A program made the position numbers and the translations under genes. A stretch of 39,559 nucleotides of DNA, taken from NCBI GenBank assembly GCA_040388375.1, contig JAZKBU010000014.1, forward strand, positions 1-39,559, written 5' to 3'. Shown piece by piece: positions 23,294-32,480 of the stretch (positions are counted from its first letter, which is position 1; each line of letters opens with the position of its first letter). The notes beneath the pieces are model-generated. The model was not told the origin of the DNA, ran no database searches, and saw only the letters and a list, made by a program, of their open reading frames with translations. The stretch comes from Bacteroidota bacterium. Its GTDB lineage: Bacteria > Bacteroidota > Bacteroidia > UKL13-3.

Positions 23294-26200
23294 TGCCAGT
23301 ATTTTTAGATAGCATAAGTTTTGAAAATCCATTAGATGGAACACCTGTAAATTGGGGTTTGCTAAATGTTGGTGATCCCGTAAAAATTACACAAAACATA
23401 AGTGTAAAGACTTTTGAAATACAAGGCTCATCGGAAGCATGGTATATAAATAGCACTGATGGAGTAATTGGCGGCGGTTGGATGGTAGGAGGTGATTTTT
23501 CTAAATTCAATATCGGCGATCAGGTTACAGTAAATAATTATGTGTTAAATTCTAATTTAGGCACAGCTTTTATTATTGATAAATTAAGTAATAGTGCAAT
23601 ACAGTTAAATTCAAGTTTTGGCTACCCTGACAATACACTACTTGACACGTATGTAATCTCGTTAATGAAACCAATAACGGCTTTAACTTATAAATGGAAT
23701 TTTATTGAAAATGCCGAAGCTTTAAATTTTTATTCAAAAGTAGATGGTAGTGTTCAGATTGCTTCAATTACGAATTTAAATCCAGCAGGAGGCGGGACAA
23801 ATAAACCGATGAATATGTTAGGATTAAAGCCCTATCAAATCGGGATAATAACCGTTAATGAAATTGCGTTAGCGTTAATGCCTGTTTACGCTTCTAAATT
23901 TGAGATAGTTCACAATACGTTTGTTACTCCATTAATGTTAGATACACAATGGAGTGACATACAGGCCGGAATATCACCAAGCTATTTTTTTAATTTAAAA
24001 TGTTTGAAGCCTGTATTTTATTATGAGGCTCGTTACTTTGTAAATGACCCGAATAATCCTCAAACATTACAAAAGGAAAATATTTTAGGCAATACTGGCT
24101 ATTTTGATGAAAATTGGAACGGTAATCCGACAAATTATTTTATTTCTAATAAAAACTATGCTGTACAATTTACTGGTTTGCCTATCCCCGGAATATTGCT
24201 TGACCCATTATACACAACCGATTTTAGTTTTCTTATTAATAATCCAATAGACAACCCTTTTGTTTCTGGATCAACTAAATTAATATTAAACTTAAATAAA
24301 GCTCCAAACGACGATACTGAATATACTGGAAATACCAGAGATATGAGGCATAATTTTGTTTGGGACTCAGTTACATTGACTGTTAATACTTCGCCGGCCG
24401 GAGTAGATGGAGACTTTTTATCAGACCCTAAAATAAGTTCTTTTAGAAATGTAAAAGCGTATTATGTAAGTGCTGATAAAATAAAAATAGTTGGATCATT
24501 TACATTTGATCAACAAGCTATTGATGTATTTGAGGAAAGCGACTCACCAAATTACATGTTATGGTGTTCTATTCAAGATCATACAAAGCAAGGCGCTATT
24601 AGTGACCGGGTAACATTAATGGTTGACGCTAAAGAAATTTATTATCAGACATTATTCCCGGATTTAATTGCAATGTCAAGCAAATTAATACCTCATGACG
24701 TTGCGAATTATACCGATACATATACTGATAGACAAAAATTTACTGAAGATGAATTAGTGGGTTATACGTCGATGACAATAGTTAAGCCGTCCCCGTTAAT
24801 TAACACTATTGATTTTGTAAAATTTATAGCTAAAATAGTCGTAATAAATACAGTTACTTATGCTGAATTTATAGTTGAGCAAAAAACTGTTTTAGCCCCA
24901 CCTGGTAATTTTTTAAACTATCCATTTTTAAATATTGTACAAGCGAAACCGATTATACATGTACCAGCAAACGAAATAAGAAAAAATATTGTTGCAAGAC
25001 AAGCATTAGGGATAGGCTTATCCTCTTATGAATTTGCATATCCGTTCTTAAATCGTTGGGAATATTGGGAGGCATTATCCACGGTATCTTCTAATTTTTT
25101 CAATAGTGCACAACCAAACAACGGATTAAATGAAGATTGGCAGCATTACACAGGTGGCAATTACACAATGCAATATCGTTTTGAATTACACACTAAAATA
25201 AATTCGGTGCCTCAAATTTATCTCGATAAGGTTAATTTTCCAATTTATGATAGAAATTTGGCGGGTGAAAATACAATAGGTCAAATAGATACATATGATG
25301 GCGCTACTCAATTAATTGACGGATCAGGAAATAAATATATTTTAGGTTACAAAAGCACATTAGTACAAGCTATATTTCGAAATACAGTTGATGCATTTGA
25401 TCCAACCGATACCGTTGTTGTAATTGGTATTGAAGTTTTTGAAGGTGGCATTGGAGCTGGTGGCGTTAACGGAAAACGTCGAATGTCCAGTAAATACGTT
25501 AGCGATTCTGATACATTTTTTATACCATTAACTGGGGAAACAAAAGTAAAATTAACTTTTTCGGCAACTGACACTATTTGCACGGCTGAAACTGAAATAG
25601 ATTTTAATAGCTTGAATTTATCGACTTTAAAATGGAAATTAACGGCTCGTATTTATGGTGATGGAGTAAGTGGAACGCACGGAACAATTATACATGGCCG
25701 TAATTATTTAGGTGATCAAAACGTTACTTTAATTCCAACAAATCCAATCGATGAAACTACTATTGTTTTACCAGCCGAACGATTAAATTGTTGTTCTGAT
25801 TTAGTTTGGCGCGTACTAGCAGACGTAAATACAAATGAAGAACTAAAAAACGACGTTAATAGTTTTATAAAATGGTACAATAAAGACATTGTAGATACTG
25901 CAATTGTTTCATTAGTTCAATCTGACGGTACAATAATTCCATTAACAGGAGATTCAACTTATGGTACTCCTTATGATTATGGTTTTGAAATTATACCAGG
26001 CGTTACGAAAAATGGATATAATGAATCTGCAGTTGCCTATGTAATTGATTGGAAAAAAATATTAACCGAACTAGGCGAAGATACTTATTACATACAGTTT
26101 GATGCGACAACTATATTTGGAGGAACGGACAGTAAACAATCGGAAACATATTGCTTAAAACAATATACTTTAGAGCGTGCAAATGGAACGGTTAGAATCG

Positions 26201-26634
26201 AATACTATACAAACGGATTACTTGGGCGTAATGATAACGATAAAAAACTTAACGATTATTTAAGTGCAAATTGGTACAACCAGCATAGATTTGATGGTGT
26301 TTTTCATTATGTAAATTCAGCTTATAAGACTGATGAAATTGTTTATTCAAATGGACTAAGTGAGTTTGTGGAATTGGAACAAACGCCAGAATATACATTG
26401 AAATTAAAACCTATTCCTGTATTTAAACATGATATTTTACGAACTGATATTTTAATGTCAGATCAAAAATTAATTACAGATTACAATACCAGAAATATTG
26501 ATAATTATTTTCAGAAACAAGTAATAAATACAGGCGGTTATGAGCCTCAATGGCACCCATTACAATCAAAATTAGCTAGTGTTGAGTTGAAATTCAAACA
26601 AGCATTTAATAATTTACAAAAATTTAGAAGTTAA
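23293..26634 (+). CDS. Large tail protein, probable receptor-side baseplate component, 1113 aa
   Basis: A long beta-rich protein with no enzyme motif, between the tail-tip protein and the tropism-domain protein. It begins MPVFLDSISFENPLDGTPVN. It holds repeated beta-sandwich-like stretches; a GGIGAGGVNGKRRMSSKYVS loop lies in the middle, and LNCCSDLVWRVLADVNTN near residue 835 carries a CC pair. The C-terminal 150 residues look like a distinct domain (FEFVELEQTPEYTLKL type) with DYNTRNIDNYFQKQVIN. Probably part of the host-contact structure. Confidence 0.65.
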   Translation: MPVFLDSISFENPLDGTPVNWGLLNVGDPVKITQNISVKTFEIQGSSEAWYINSTDGVIGGGWMVGGDFSKFNIGDQVTVNNYVLNSNLGTAFIIDKLSNSAIQLNSSFGYPDNTLLDTYVISLMKPITALTYKWNFIENAEALNFYSKVDGSVQIASITNLNPAGGGTNKPMNMLGLKPYQIGIITVNEIALALMPVYASKFEIVHNTFVTPLMLDTQWSDIQAGISPSYFFNLKCLKPVFYYEARYFVNDPNNPQTLQKENILGNTGYFDENWNGNPTNYFISNKNYAVQFTGLPIPGILLDPLYTTDFSFLINNPIDNPFVSGSTKLILNLNKAPNDDTEYTGNTRDMRHNFVWDSVTLTVNTSPAGVDGDFLSDPKISSFRNVKAYYVSADKIKIVGSFTFDQQAIDVFEESDSPNYMLWCSIQDHTKQGAISDRVTLMVDAKEIYYQTLFPDLIAMSSKLIPHDVANYTDTYTDRQKFTEDELVGYTSMTIVKPSPLINTIDFVKFIAKIVVINTVTYAEFIVEQKTVLAPPGNFLNYPFLNIVQAKPIIHVPANEIRKNIVARQALGIGLSSYEFAYPFLNRWEYWEALSTVSSNFFNSAQPNNGLNEDWQHYTGGNYTMQYRFELHTKINSVPQIYLDKVNFPIYDRNLAGENTIGQIDTYDGATQLIDGSGNKYILGYKSTLVQAIFRNTVDAFDPTDTVVVIGIEVFEGGIGAGGVNGKRRMSSKYVSDSDTFFIPLTGETKVKLTFSATDTICTAETEIDFNSLNLSTLKWKLTARIYGDGVSGTHGTIIHGRNYLGDQNVTLIPTNPIDETTIVLPAERLNCCSDLVWRVLADVNTNEELKNDVNSFIKWYNKDIVDTAIVSLVQSDGTIIPLTGDSTYGTPYDYGFEIIPGVTKNGYNESAVAYVIDWKKILTELGEDTYYIQFDATTIFGGTDSKQSETYCLKQYTLERANGTVRIEYYTNGLLGRNDNDKKLNDYLSANWYNQHRFDGVFHYVNSAYKTDEIVYSNGLSEFVELEQTPEYTLKLKPIPVFKHDILRTDILMSDQKLITDYNTRNIDNYFQKQVINTGGYEPQWHPLQSKLASVELKFKQAFNNLQKFRS

Positions 26635-27029
26635 TGGCACAGGCAATTGTACAATTAGGCGGCAAAGATTTAGCTTTTTTCAATGCTAATCCGACATTAG
26701 TTTTAGAATTAAATCAACATTTATATTTATTAGATGGGGCAGCTCCTTATGAATCAGCCTTTGTTATTGGAGATGGAGTGACCGCGTTGGCAGTTTTGCC
26801 GTGGCGCGGGGTTGTTTCTGCCTTAACTACTCCGTTTGAATTAATGTCAACAATATCAGGAACAACACTAAATTTAGCTCATACTCCGATATCAAGACAA
26901 AATTATTACTTAAATGGTCAAAGGTGCGGAATAGGTGCGGGTAAAATAATTTTGTCAATAGTTGGAACTTTAGTAACTTTCGACCAAGATTATACGGGTT
27001 CAGATTTCGAAGAAACATATGACTATTAA
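26634..27029 (+). CDS. Short protein with tropism-determinant N-terminal domain, 131 aa
   Basis: The first 60 residues resemble the Mtd N-terminal / head-fibre domain: FFNANPTLVLELNQHLYLLD, then FVIGDGVTALAVLPWRG, corresponding to the usual NPVL...GEIG...KIGDG-T-W--LP pattern. The rest is a small beta domain. Such domains anchor receptor-binding proteins to the virion. There is no variable-repeat C-lectin domain and no reverse transcriptase in the window, so this is not a DGR target. It overlaps both neighbours. Confidence 0.7.
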   Translation: MAQAIVQLGGKDLAFFNANPTLVLELNQHLYLLDGAAPYESAFVIGDGVTALAVLPWRGVVSALTTPFELMSTISGTTLNLAHTPISRQNYYLNGQRCGIGAGKIILSIVGTLVTFDQDYTGSDFEETYDY

Positions 27030-27039
27030 AATTAAAACA

Positions 27040-29007
27040 ATGAAAAAAATAACATTATTACTTGTATTTATTAGTTCAACTATATTTGGACAAGGTATTT
27101 TATTAACTCAATTACAGAAAATAACACCAGGGAATGTGCTTATAGGAGTTGGAACTGGAACAAATGGAGTTATTACTCAAACTAACACTATTCCATTTTC
27201 AATGATTACTGGAACAACTTCATTAATAACAACAACAAATTCAATCACAATAAATGGAGTATCTAAACCATACGGAGCGACTACTCCAACATTCACGGTA
27301 GGAGACTTATTCAGCACATCATCCTACACTAACCCCTCATGGCTATCTTCGTTAGCATGGTCTAAAATAACAGGGACGCCTACAACTATAAGCGGTTATG
27401 GAATTACAGACCCTTTGATTAACGGCAATTTAACAACATATAAAATACCTGTTGCTGTAAGTTCAAATAGCTTAATAAACGGAACAATTAAAGACAGTTC
27501 CGGTATAGTTTCAATAGGCAATACTACTGATTTAGGAGTATCGGAATCGTTTAGGGTTAAGGGACATTCGGTATTCCAAAACCTAACAAGCACTTTTGTC
27601 GGAATGTATTTTCAAAATCAAGGTGGTTATGGCGGTGTTATTAGGAATTATGTAGACCGGACTCATTATGATTTTGACAGGCATATATTTGAAAAAATAG
27701 ACATGACTACTTTACTTGATATAAACGCCTACGGAAACAATGAAGCTAGTTTTAAATACAAGGTCGGAATAGGTGGAAATTTTGATCCGGCTGAGGCGTT
27801 ACACGTTAACGGAAATGTAAGGATAAATAATTTAACGGCTAGTAAATTAATATATTCTGATGCTTCAAAAAACATAGCTGATTTAAATATAGGTAGCGGA
27901 TTAAGTTTGACGGGATCAACTTTATCAGCAACAGGAACAAGTAGCACAACAATATTAACAGCTTCAACAAATATTACAATAAGCGGTTCAGCCCCAAATT
28001 ATACAATAAGCACTCCAACTCAAACAACGGGATTAATTGGCTTAACAAATTTATTAGCAACAAGTCCGATTAACTACAATAATAGTACGGGTGTTTTTAC
28101 TATTCAACCAAGTTCAACAAGTCAAAGCGGTGCATTAAGCTCAACTGATTGGAATACATTTAATGGAAAACAAGCCGCTATAAATGGAACAGGTTTTATA
28201 AAGGCAACGGGCACAACTATCAGTTATGATAATTCAACTTATTTAACGGCTGCAGGTGATGTTTCGGTTAGTGCAACTCAAACATTAACTAATAAAACTT
28301 TAACAGCTCCTTCAATTTCATCAGCTACATTAACGGGTATTACAACCCAGTCAACAACAAATTATACAGGAGCTGTAAACGATTTTAAAGGAGCTGATAT
28401 TGCTAGTTCTGCAACCGTAGCAATCGGAGCAGCTACGGGTAATTATGTTCATATTACAGGAACGGTTACAATTACAAACTTTGACGCGGCTCAGGCCGGC
28501 ACAATGAGAACAACTGTTTTTGATAATACGCTAACAGTTACAACGTCAACAAATATAATTTTACCAAATAGTTTAAGCGTAGCAACTTCTACAAATGACG
28601 TTGCGATATGGCGAAGCGAAGGGTCGGGAGTTTGGAGGTTAATAAATTATCAAAAAAACAGCGATACGTATTTAACATGGTCACCATCGTTTACGGGATT
28701 TAGTGCAGACCCTAGCGCTGTAACCGCAAGGTATACGGTAATAGGGAAAACGGTTACTTGTTATTTTGTAGCGGCCGCAGGAACAAGTAATGCCGCTGGC
28801 TTTACTATGACTCTACCTTTTACTGCCGCTAATACAAATGTGCAGCCTAGTTTTGCAATAGTTACAGACAACGGAACAACAACAACCGGCTATATTAGAA
28901 CGGCTGCAAATAGCAACATAGCTACTGTATTTAAAGGAGTTTCAGCAACATTTACAACCTCCGGGTCTAAAAACACAAATTTTACAATGGTTTATGAAAT
29001 GCAATAA
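27040..29007 (+). CDS. Tail fibre-like protein with signal peptide, about 655 aa
   Basis: Using the ATG at 27040, the protein starts with MKKITLLLVFISSTIFGQG, a strong Sec signal ending in a Bacteroidetes-type FGQ cut region. An ATG at 27019 would add seven residues. The body is rich in Thr, Ser, Asn and Gly, with fibre motifs SALSSTDWNTFNGKQAA-like, SATQTLTNKTLTAPSI, and a domain with GNYVHITGTVTITNFDAAQ, DVAIWRSEGSGVWRLINYQK also found in tail fibres. A signal peptide on such a protein is unusual; it may be secreted, or the hydrophobic start may be used in assembly. Confidence 0.72.
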   Translation: MKKITLLLVFISSTIFGQGILLTQLQKITPGNVLIGVGTGTNGVITQTNTIPFSMITGTTSLITTTNSITINGVSKPYGATTPTFTVGDLFSTSSYTNPSWLSSLAWSKITGTPTTISGYGITDPLINGNLTTYKIPVAVSSNSLINGTIKDSSGIVSIGNTTDLGVSESFRVKGHSVFQNLTSTFVGMYFQNQGGYGGVIRNYVDRTHYDFDRHIFEKIDMTTLLDINAYGNNEASFKYKVGIGGNFDPAEALHVNGNVRINNLTASKLIYSDASKNIADLNIGSGLSLTGSTLSATGTSSTTILTASTNITISGSAPNYTISTPTQTTGLIGLTNLLATSPINYNNSTGVFTIQPSSTSQSGALSSTDWNTFNGKQAAINGTGFIKATGTTISYDNSTYLTAAGDVSVSATQTLTNKTLTAPSISSATLTGITTQSTTNYTGAVNDFKGADIASSATVAIGAATGNYVHITGTVTITNFDAAQAGTMRTTVFDNTLTVTTSTNIILPNSLSVATSTNDVAIWRSEGSGVWRLINYQKNSDTYLTWSPSFTGFSADPSAVTARYTVIGKTVTCYFVAAAGTSNAAGFTMTLPFTAANTNVQPSFAIVTDNGTTTTGYIRTAANSNIATVFKGVSATFTTSGSKNTNFTMVYEMQ

Positions 29008-29008
29008 A

Positions 29009-29662
29009 ATGAAAAAAGTATTGTTATTTATCATATTATGTTCGATTGGTTCTTTTGCGCAAAGAACTATCGTTAACTCATTTCAGAAGCAATTAGTTTT
29101 TGACGGGAATAGCTTATTTAATAGATCAACATCCAATACTACTAGCGGATTCGGTGCGCCGTTAGCTTGTTATTCGGCTATGACCGGAACAAAACCACCT
29201 ATTAGTTATTACGCATTAGGAGGCAGAACGGTCGCTCAATTGATTACTGAATTTGGTACAAAAATAGCGCCCTATATTCATCCAAATGATATTGTTGTTT
29301 TTAATGAAGCGACAAATTCATTACAAGGATTACAAAATCCCGACTCTGTTTATAACCAAATTATTAGGTATAGAAATTTAGTAAGAGCTAAAGGTGCAAA
29401 GATTATAGTCTTAACATTGACCGCAAGAACAACCGCGGCTGGATATGCTAATTTCGAAATAGATAGATTATATTTAAATAATTTAATTAATACGGGTGGG
29501 GCATTTGATGGAATATGTGACACTGGAAATGATAGTCATTTTAATAGTCCAGTTGCTGCATTAAGTGCTACTTATTATGATCCTGACGGGCTTCATTTTA
29601 CGAGTACCGGATATACGTTATACGGACAATTAATACAAGCGACTATACAATCATTTTTTTAA
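29009..29662 (+). CDS. Secreted SGNH-family hydrolase, 217 aa
   Basis: With the ATG at 29009, it opens with a Sec signal (MKKVLLFIILCSIGSFAQ). The SGNH blocks are in order: block I FDGNSL (Ser35; GNS instead of GDS), block II ALGGRTV (Gly about 71-72), block III VVFNEATN (Asn), and block V DPDGLHFTSTGY (Asp193 and His196). These enzymes are esterases or deacetylases, in phages often acting on surface polysaccharide. Placed right after the fibre gene, it probably trims the host's acylated surface sugars. An ATG at 28994 would overlap the fibre gene. Confidence 0.85.
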   Translation: MKKVLLFIILCSIGSFAQRTIVNSFQKQLVFDGNSLFNRSTSNTTSGFGAPLACYSAMTGTKPPISYYALGGRTVAQLITEFGTKIAPYIHPNDIVVFNEATNSLQGLQNPDSVYNQIIRYRNLVRAKGAKIIVLTLTARTTAAGYANFEIDRLYLNNLINTGGAFDGICDTGNDSHFNSPVAALSATYYDPDGLHFTSTGYTLYGQLIQATIQSFF

Positions 29663-29697
29663 TAAAGAACACGAATATTTAAAAGCAGCTTAGAATT

Positions 29698-29913
29698 ATG
29701 AATCCGCAACAAGAAAAAAAACTAAACGAAGTTCACGATGCCATTGTCGGGAACGAATCTATTGGTCATAAAGGAATTATTACCAGACTGATTGAAGTTG
29801 AAGTTGAAATGGAAAAAAACAAGCAGATTAAAAACAAAGTAATTGGAGGCGTGGTTACTGGTGGTTTTTTTGGTAGCGGAATTGCAACATTAATACATTA
29901 TTTATTTAAATAA
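29698..29913 (+). CDS. XhlA-like lysis accessory protein, 71 aa
   Basis: N-terminal amphipathic helix (MNPQQEKKLNEVHDAIVGNE), a short coiled coil with acidic residues, and one C-terminal membrane helix (GGVVTGGFFGSGIATLIHYL). This layout, and the place before the muramidase and holin, match XhlA-type proteins that assist holins. Transcription is shared with the lysis genes. Confidence 0.7.
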   Translation: MNPQQEKKLNEVHDAIVGNESIGHKGIITRLIEVEVEMEKNKQIKNKVIGGVVTGGFFGSGIATLIHYLFK

Positions 29914-29919
29914 AACAGA

Positions 29920-30474
29920 ATGGCATCATTTGAAAAAGCAATTGCAAATACATTTAAGGCTGAGGGAGGGTTTCAGAGCGATCCAACTGACACGGCCAAC
30001 TACGTTAACGGAATTTGTATTGGCACTAATCGAGGGATTTCTGCTTCTGGCTATTATGCTTATTTTAAGCAGATACCGACAGTTGAAGTAATGAAAAACA
30101 TATCTATTGAAGATGCTAAAAGAATTTTCAAAGGGAATTATTGGGATAAGGTTGGTGGTGATTTTATAATAAATCAATCGGTTGCCGAATTAATGTTTCA
30201 GTTTATTATAGGTTCAGGAGCTTCACAAATTAGCGACATTAAAGATATTGCTAATGGCATAGACGATAAGGATTTAATCATAATGGAAAATGATAATCCA
30301 ATTATACAACGTGAAATTATTATTATTAATGCATTGGATCAGGCTAAATTTCACGCCGCCTTATGGAAATGGCGGTTAGCTTTTTATGACTTGGTTGTAT
30401 TGAAAAATCCTAAAAAAGAAAAGTTTTTAAAAGGGTGGCAAAATAGATTATTAACACATAAATTTATAGCATAA
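29920..30474 (+). CDS. Endolysin, GH108 N-acetylmuramidase, 184 aa
   Basis: The KAEGGF motif places the catalytic Glu at residue 15, as in glycoside hydrolase family 108 (PF05838). TNRGISASGYYAYF is the second typical segment. The C-terminal half (AELMFQFIIGSGASQ, ALDQAKFHAALWKWRLAFYD, KGWQNRLL) corresponds to the PG_binding_3 part (PF09374). It cuts the glycan chains of peptidoglycan at the end of infection. It has no signal peptide, so release depends on the holin downstream. Confidence 0.9.
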   Translation: MASFEKAIANTFKAEGGFQSDPTDTANYVNGICIGTNRGISASGYYAYFKQIPTVEVMKNISIEDAKRIFKGNYWDKVGGDFIINQSVAELMFQFIIGSGASQISDIKDIANGIDDKDLIIMENDNPIIQREIIIINALDQAKFHAALWKWRLAFYDLVVLKNPKKEKFLKGWQNRLLTHKFIA

Positions 30475-30499
30475 AATAAACTCTTAAAAACTCAAAACA

Positions 30500-30760
30500 A
30501 TGGCACAAATCAAAACATCAAAACAGTTCGCTATCAATTGGCTAGACATTGCAAAGGCTTCATTAATGGCTGCTTTAACTCCAATGCTTGTATTAATTCA
30601 AAACAGCTTAGATGCAGGTATATTTGTATTTAATTGGAAAGCATTAACAATGGCTGCTATCGGTGGCTTTGTAGCTTATTTACTTAAGAACTTTTTTACT
30701 CCGAGTAAAATTATTTTAAAGGGTGAGGATGTTGATAAGGCAGTTGAAGATATAAAATAA
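30500..30760 (+). CDS. Holin, 86 aa
   Basis: Two hydrophobic segments (about 17-37, AKASLMAALTPMLVLI, and 46-64, ALTMAAIGGFVAYLL) with a charged tail (EDVDKAVEDIK). Size, topology and place behind the endolysin fit a holin. A strong terminator follows immediately, so it ends the main late transcript. Confidence 0.78.
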   Translation: MAQIKTSKQFAINWLDIAKASLMAALTPMLVLIQNSLDAGIFVFNWKALTMAAIGGFVAYLLKNFFTPSKIILKGEDVDKAVEDIK

Positions 30761-30788
30761 AAAAGCCCCGAATTACTAAGGGGCTTTT
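30761..30788 (+). terminator. Strong terminator at end of main late operon
   Basis: AAAAGCCCC (30761-30769) pairs with GGGGCTTTT (30780-30788). The 10-base loop GAATTACTAA, with the stem C's, shares the 12-mer CCCGAATTACTA with the minisatellite. The next 120 bases (30789-30908) hold no clear gene; a minus-strand frame of 28 codons from a TTG ends inside the terminator, and I do not call it. Confidence 0.9.
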
Positions 30789-30908
30789 GATCTATATTTT
30801 CTTCCGTCTGCTTCGGCGGCCTTACAATTGGCAAGGTTATCGGCTTTTAAATACTCACATAACAAACTCTTATTAGTTTAATTTTTCAGAGATTCAAATA
30901 TAAACATT

Positions 30909-31541
30909 ATGAACGACAACGACAAAGAAAACAAACATTTGCACCGAGATTTAATTCTTTGGTCATTAGGAGTAATTGCATTCCTAATTGTAATCGTTTG
31001 CATTACTTTTAATTGTGGTGGTAAAGTTGAGCCGAAACCAACATTCTACAAAACAACCGATACAACCACGCCAAAGATAATTCAAAACAAAGCCGATATA
31101 AAAGTTTTAAATGATAGCGTACCAATTTACCGGGCAATGCTTCAAAATGCCACTAACAGCAAAAACTATTATAAGCGGCTACATAAAACTACCTCTGATA
31201 GCCTTTATGACCTATCAGACAGTATCGGGAAAATTAGACTATCAATACTCAACTCTATTAAATTGAAGCAAGACAGCGCACACGAAGCTGAAAATCAAGC
31301 TAATTTATTAACCATTGTAAATGCTTTTAATCAGATCGGTGAGTATCAGGAAAATGTTAGTTTATTAGAATCTCAGCATGTAATTGATACTACTAAAATA
31401 AATTACCTATTAAACGATTCAATCCCTAAAGTTAAAGCCTCCGAATTTAAACGAGGTAAAAAAGTTGGCAGAAAGCAGGGTTTTGTTGCCGGGGTTATTG
31501 TAACTGAGGGAGTGAATGTTGGGGCTAAATTGATTCCTTAG
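30909..31541 (+). CDS. Spanin-like membrane protein, 210 aa
   Basis: One membrane helix (about 18-36, WSLGVIAFLIVIVCITF) precedes a Cys, then a long, mostly helical periplasmic part with coiled-coil character (about 70-150). A basic stretch and a GFVAGVIVTEGVNVGAKLIP end follow. An N-terminal anchor and periplasmic coil fit an inner-membrane spanin (Rz-like). No overlapping o-spanin lipoprotein was found. It lies behind the late terminator, so it may have reduced or separate expression. Its stop overlaps the stop of the convergent gene by four bases. Confidence 0.55.
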   Translation: MNDNDKENKHLHRDLILWSLGVIAFLIVIVCITFNCGGKVEPKPTFYKTTDTTTPKIIQNKADIKVLNDSVPIYRAMLQNATNSKNYYKRLHKTTSDSLYDLSDSIGKIRLSILNSIKLKQDSAHEAENQANLLTIVNAFNQIGEYQENVSLLESQHVIDTTKINYLLNDSIPKVKASEFKRGKKVGRKQGFVAGVIVTEGVNVGAKLIP

Positions 31542-31825
31542 CTTAACTCTATTTTATTTATTAAATCAGGATGAAACGGACTATCTTCGTGAGCTAAAAC
31601 AATGGCTAATTCATATCCACATAAAACGTTTATTCCTCTATATTTTAATGTTTCGTTTTTAAATTCAGTTAAATTTAATCTATTGATTTTATTTATTAAA
31701 TGTTGAATCGCAAATTTAGGAATATACAAAACGCACTTATTTGAATCTTTATAAATCATTATAGGATTAGCTGTATCAATACATTCATTTATCTTTCTCT
31801 CAATAGTGTTTTCTATATCGGTCAT
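31538..31825 (-). CDS. Hypothetical protein, 95 aa (last gene of replication operon)
   Basis: Leftmost gene of the second leftward operon, meeting the spanin candidate tail to tail with a 4-bp overlap. No terminator is seen between them, so transcripts from both sides would run into each other. Soluble, mixed sequence (KFAIQHLINKINRLNLTEFK). No motif is recognised. Confidence 0.6.
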   Translation of the reverse strand: MTDIENTIERKINECIDTANPIMIYKDSNKCVLYIPKFAIQHLINKINRLNLTEFKNETLKYRGINVLCGYELAIVLAHEDSPFHPDLINKIELS

Positions 31826-31880
31826 ATCTCTTTATTAATAGTTATTTTGTTGGAGGTGGGGATAAGGGTTAAAATAGATT

Positions 31881-32165
31881 TTAATTAATTCGCCATTTTT
31901 TATTAAAAAAATCTACACCATAAACATTATTTATTTTATAAAACAACCTTAACTTGTTGTGCAATTTTACCGCAGATGATTTTGATTTGCAAAAAAAACA
32001 AAATTGTAGTATTGTGTTTCCGGAGATATTAAAACCTATTATTTTTATATTAAATGGATAGCTATAATTATCTTCTACTTTTTCAATTGATAAATGGACT
32101 GATTTTAAACTAGGCGACAAAAATAAATCAAATACAATTAATTCTACTTTCTCCATCTTTTCCAT
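31881..32165 (-). CDS. Hypothetical protein, 94 aa
   Basis: Start overlaps the upstream stop (TAATG), so it is coupled. Predicted beta-rich start (VELIVFDLFLSPSL) with two CxxC-like cysteines (QFCFFCKSKS) and a basic end (FFNKKWRIN). No family recognised. An inner ATG at residue 4 is possible. Confidence 0.6.
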   Translation of the reverse strand: MEKMEKVELIVFDLFLSPSLKSVHLSIEKVEDNYSYPFNIKIIGFNISGNTILQFCFFCKSKSSAVKLHNKLRLFYKINNVYGVDFFNKKWRIN

Positions 32166-32446
32166 TAAAGGCTAGTGCCATTTAGTTTAATTAAATAATT
32201 AGTAATATCAAGATCAATTCCTGCCATATGGTTATATTCTGGAGCGTGAAATCTTTTTAATAGCTCAATAGACTCTTTCAGTTGAAGCTTAAGTTCCGTT
32301 ATCTCTTTCTCATTCAACTCTTGGCAGGATTGGAAGCCTTCAAATATTTCTTTAGCAGCGTCATTTTGACCATAAACAGTATTATGACTACAATCAACAT
32401 GCTTGTCTATTATTGCTTCAATCTCTTCTATTTTCATCTTACTCAT
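32165..32446 (-). CDS. Hypothetical helical protein, 93 aa
   Basis: Acidic, helical protein (IEEIEAIIDKHV, ELNEKEITELKLQLKESIEL) with a possible coiled coil around residues 42-65. Such MKIEEIEAIIDKH starts recur in small phage proteins of unknown role. Coupled to the next gene by TAATG. Confidence 0.62.
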   Translation of the reverse strand: MSKMKIEEIEAIIDKHVDCSHNTVYGQNDAAKEIFEGFQSCQELNEKEITELKLQLKESIELLKRFHAPEYNHMAGIDLDITNYLIKLNGTSL

Positions 32447-32480
32447 TTCGTGTCGGTTTTAAATTGTTTGAAAAGTTCGG

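Noticed and set aside
26634-29007. Diversity-generating retroelement (Mtd-like domain nearby)
   Set aside because: No reverse transcriptase, no template/variable repeat pair, and no C-type lectin end on the Mtd-like protein.
30789-30908. 28-codon minus-strand ORF ending KAAEADGRKYRSKAP
   Set aside because: Begins with TTG, has no ATG, runs into the terminator hairpin and has no operon context.
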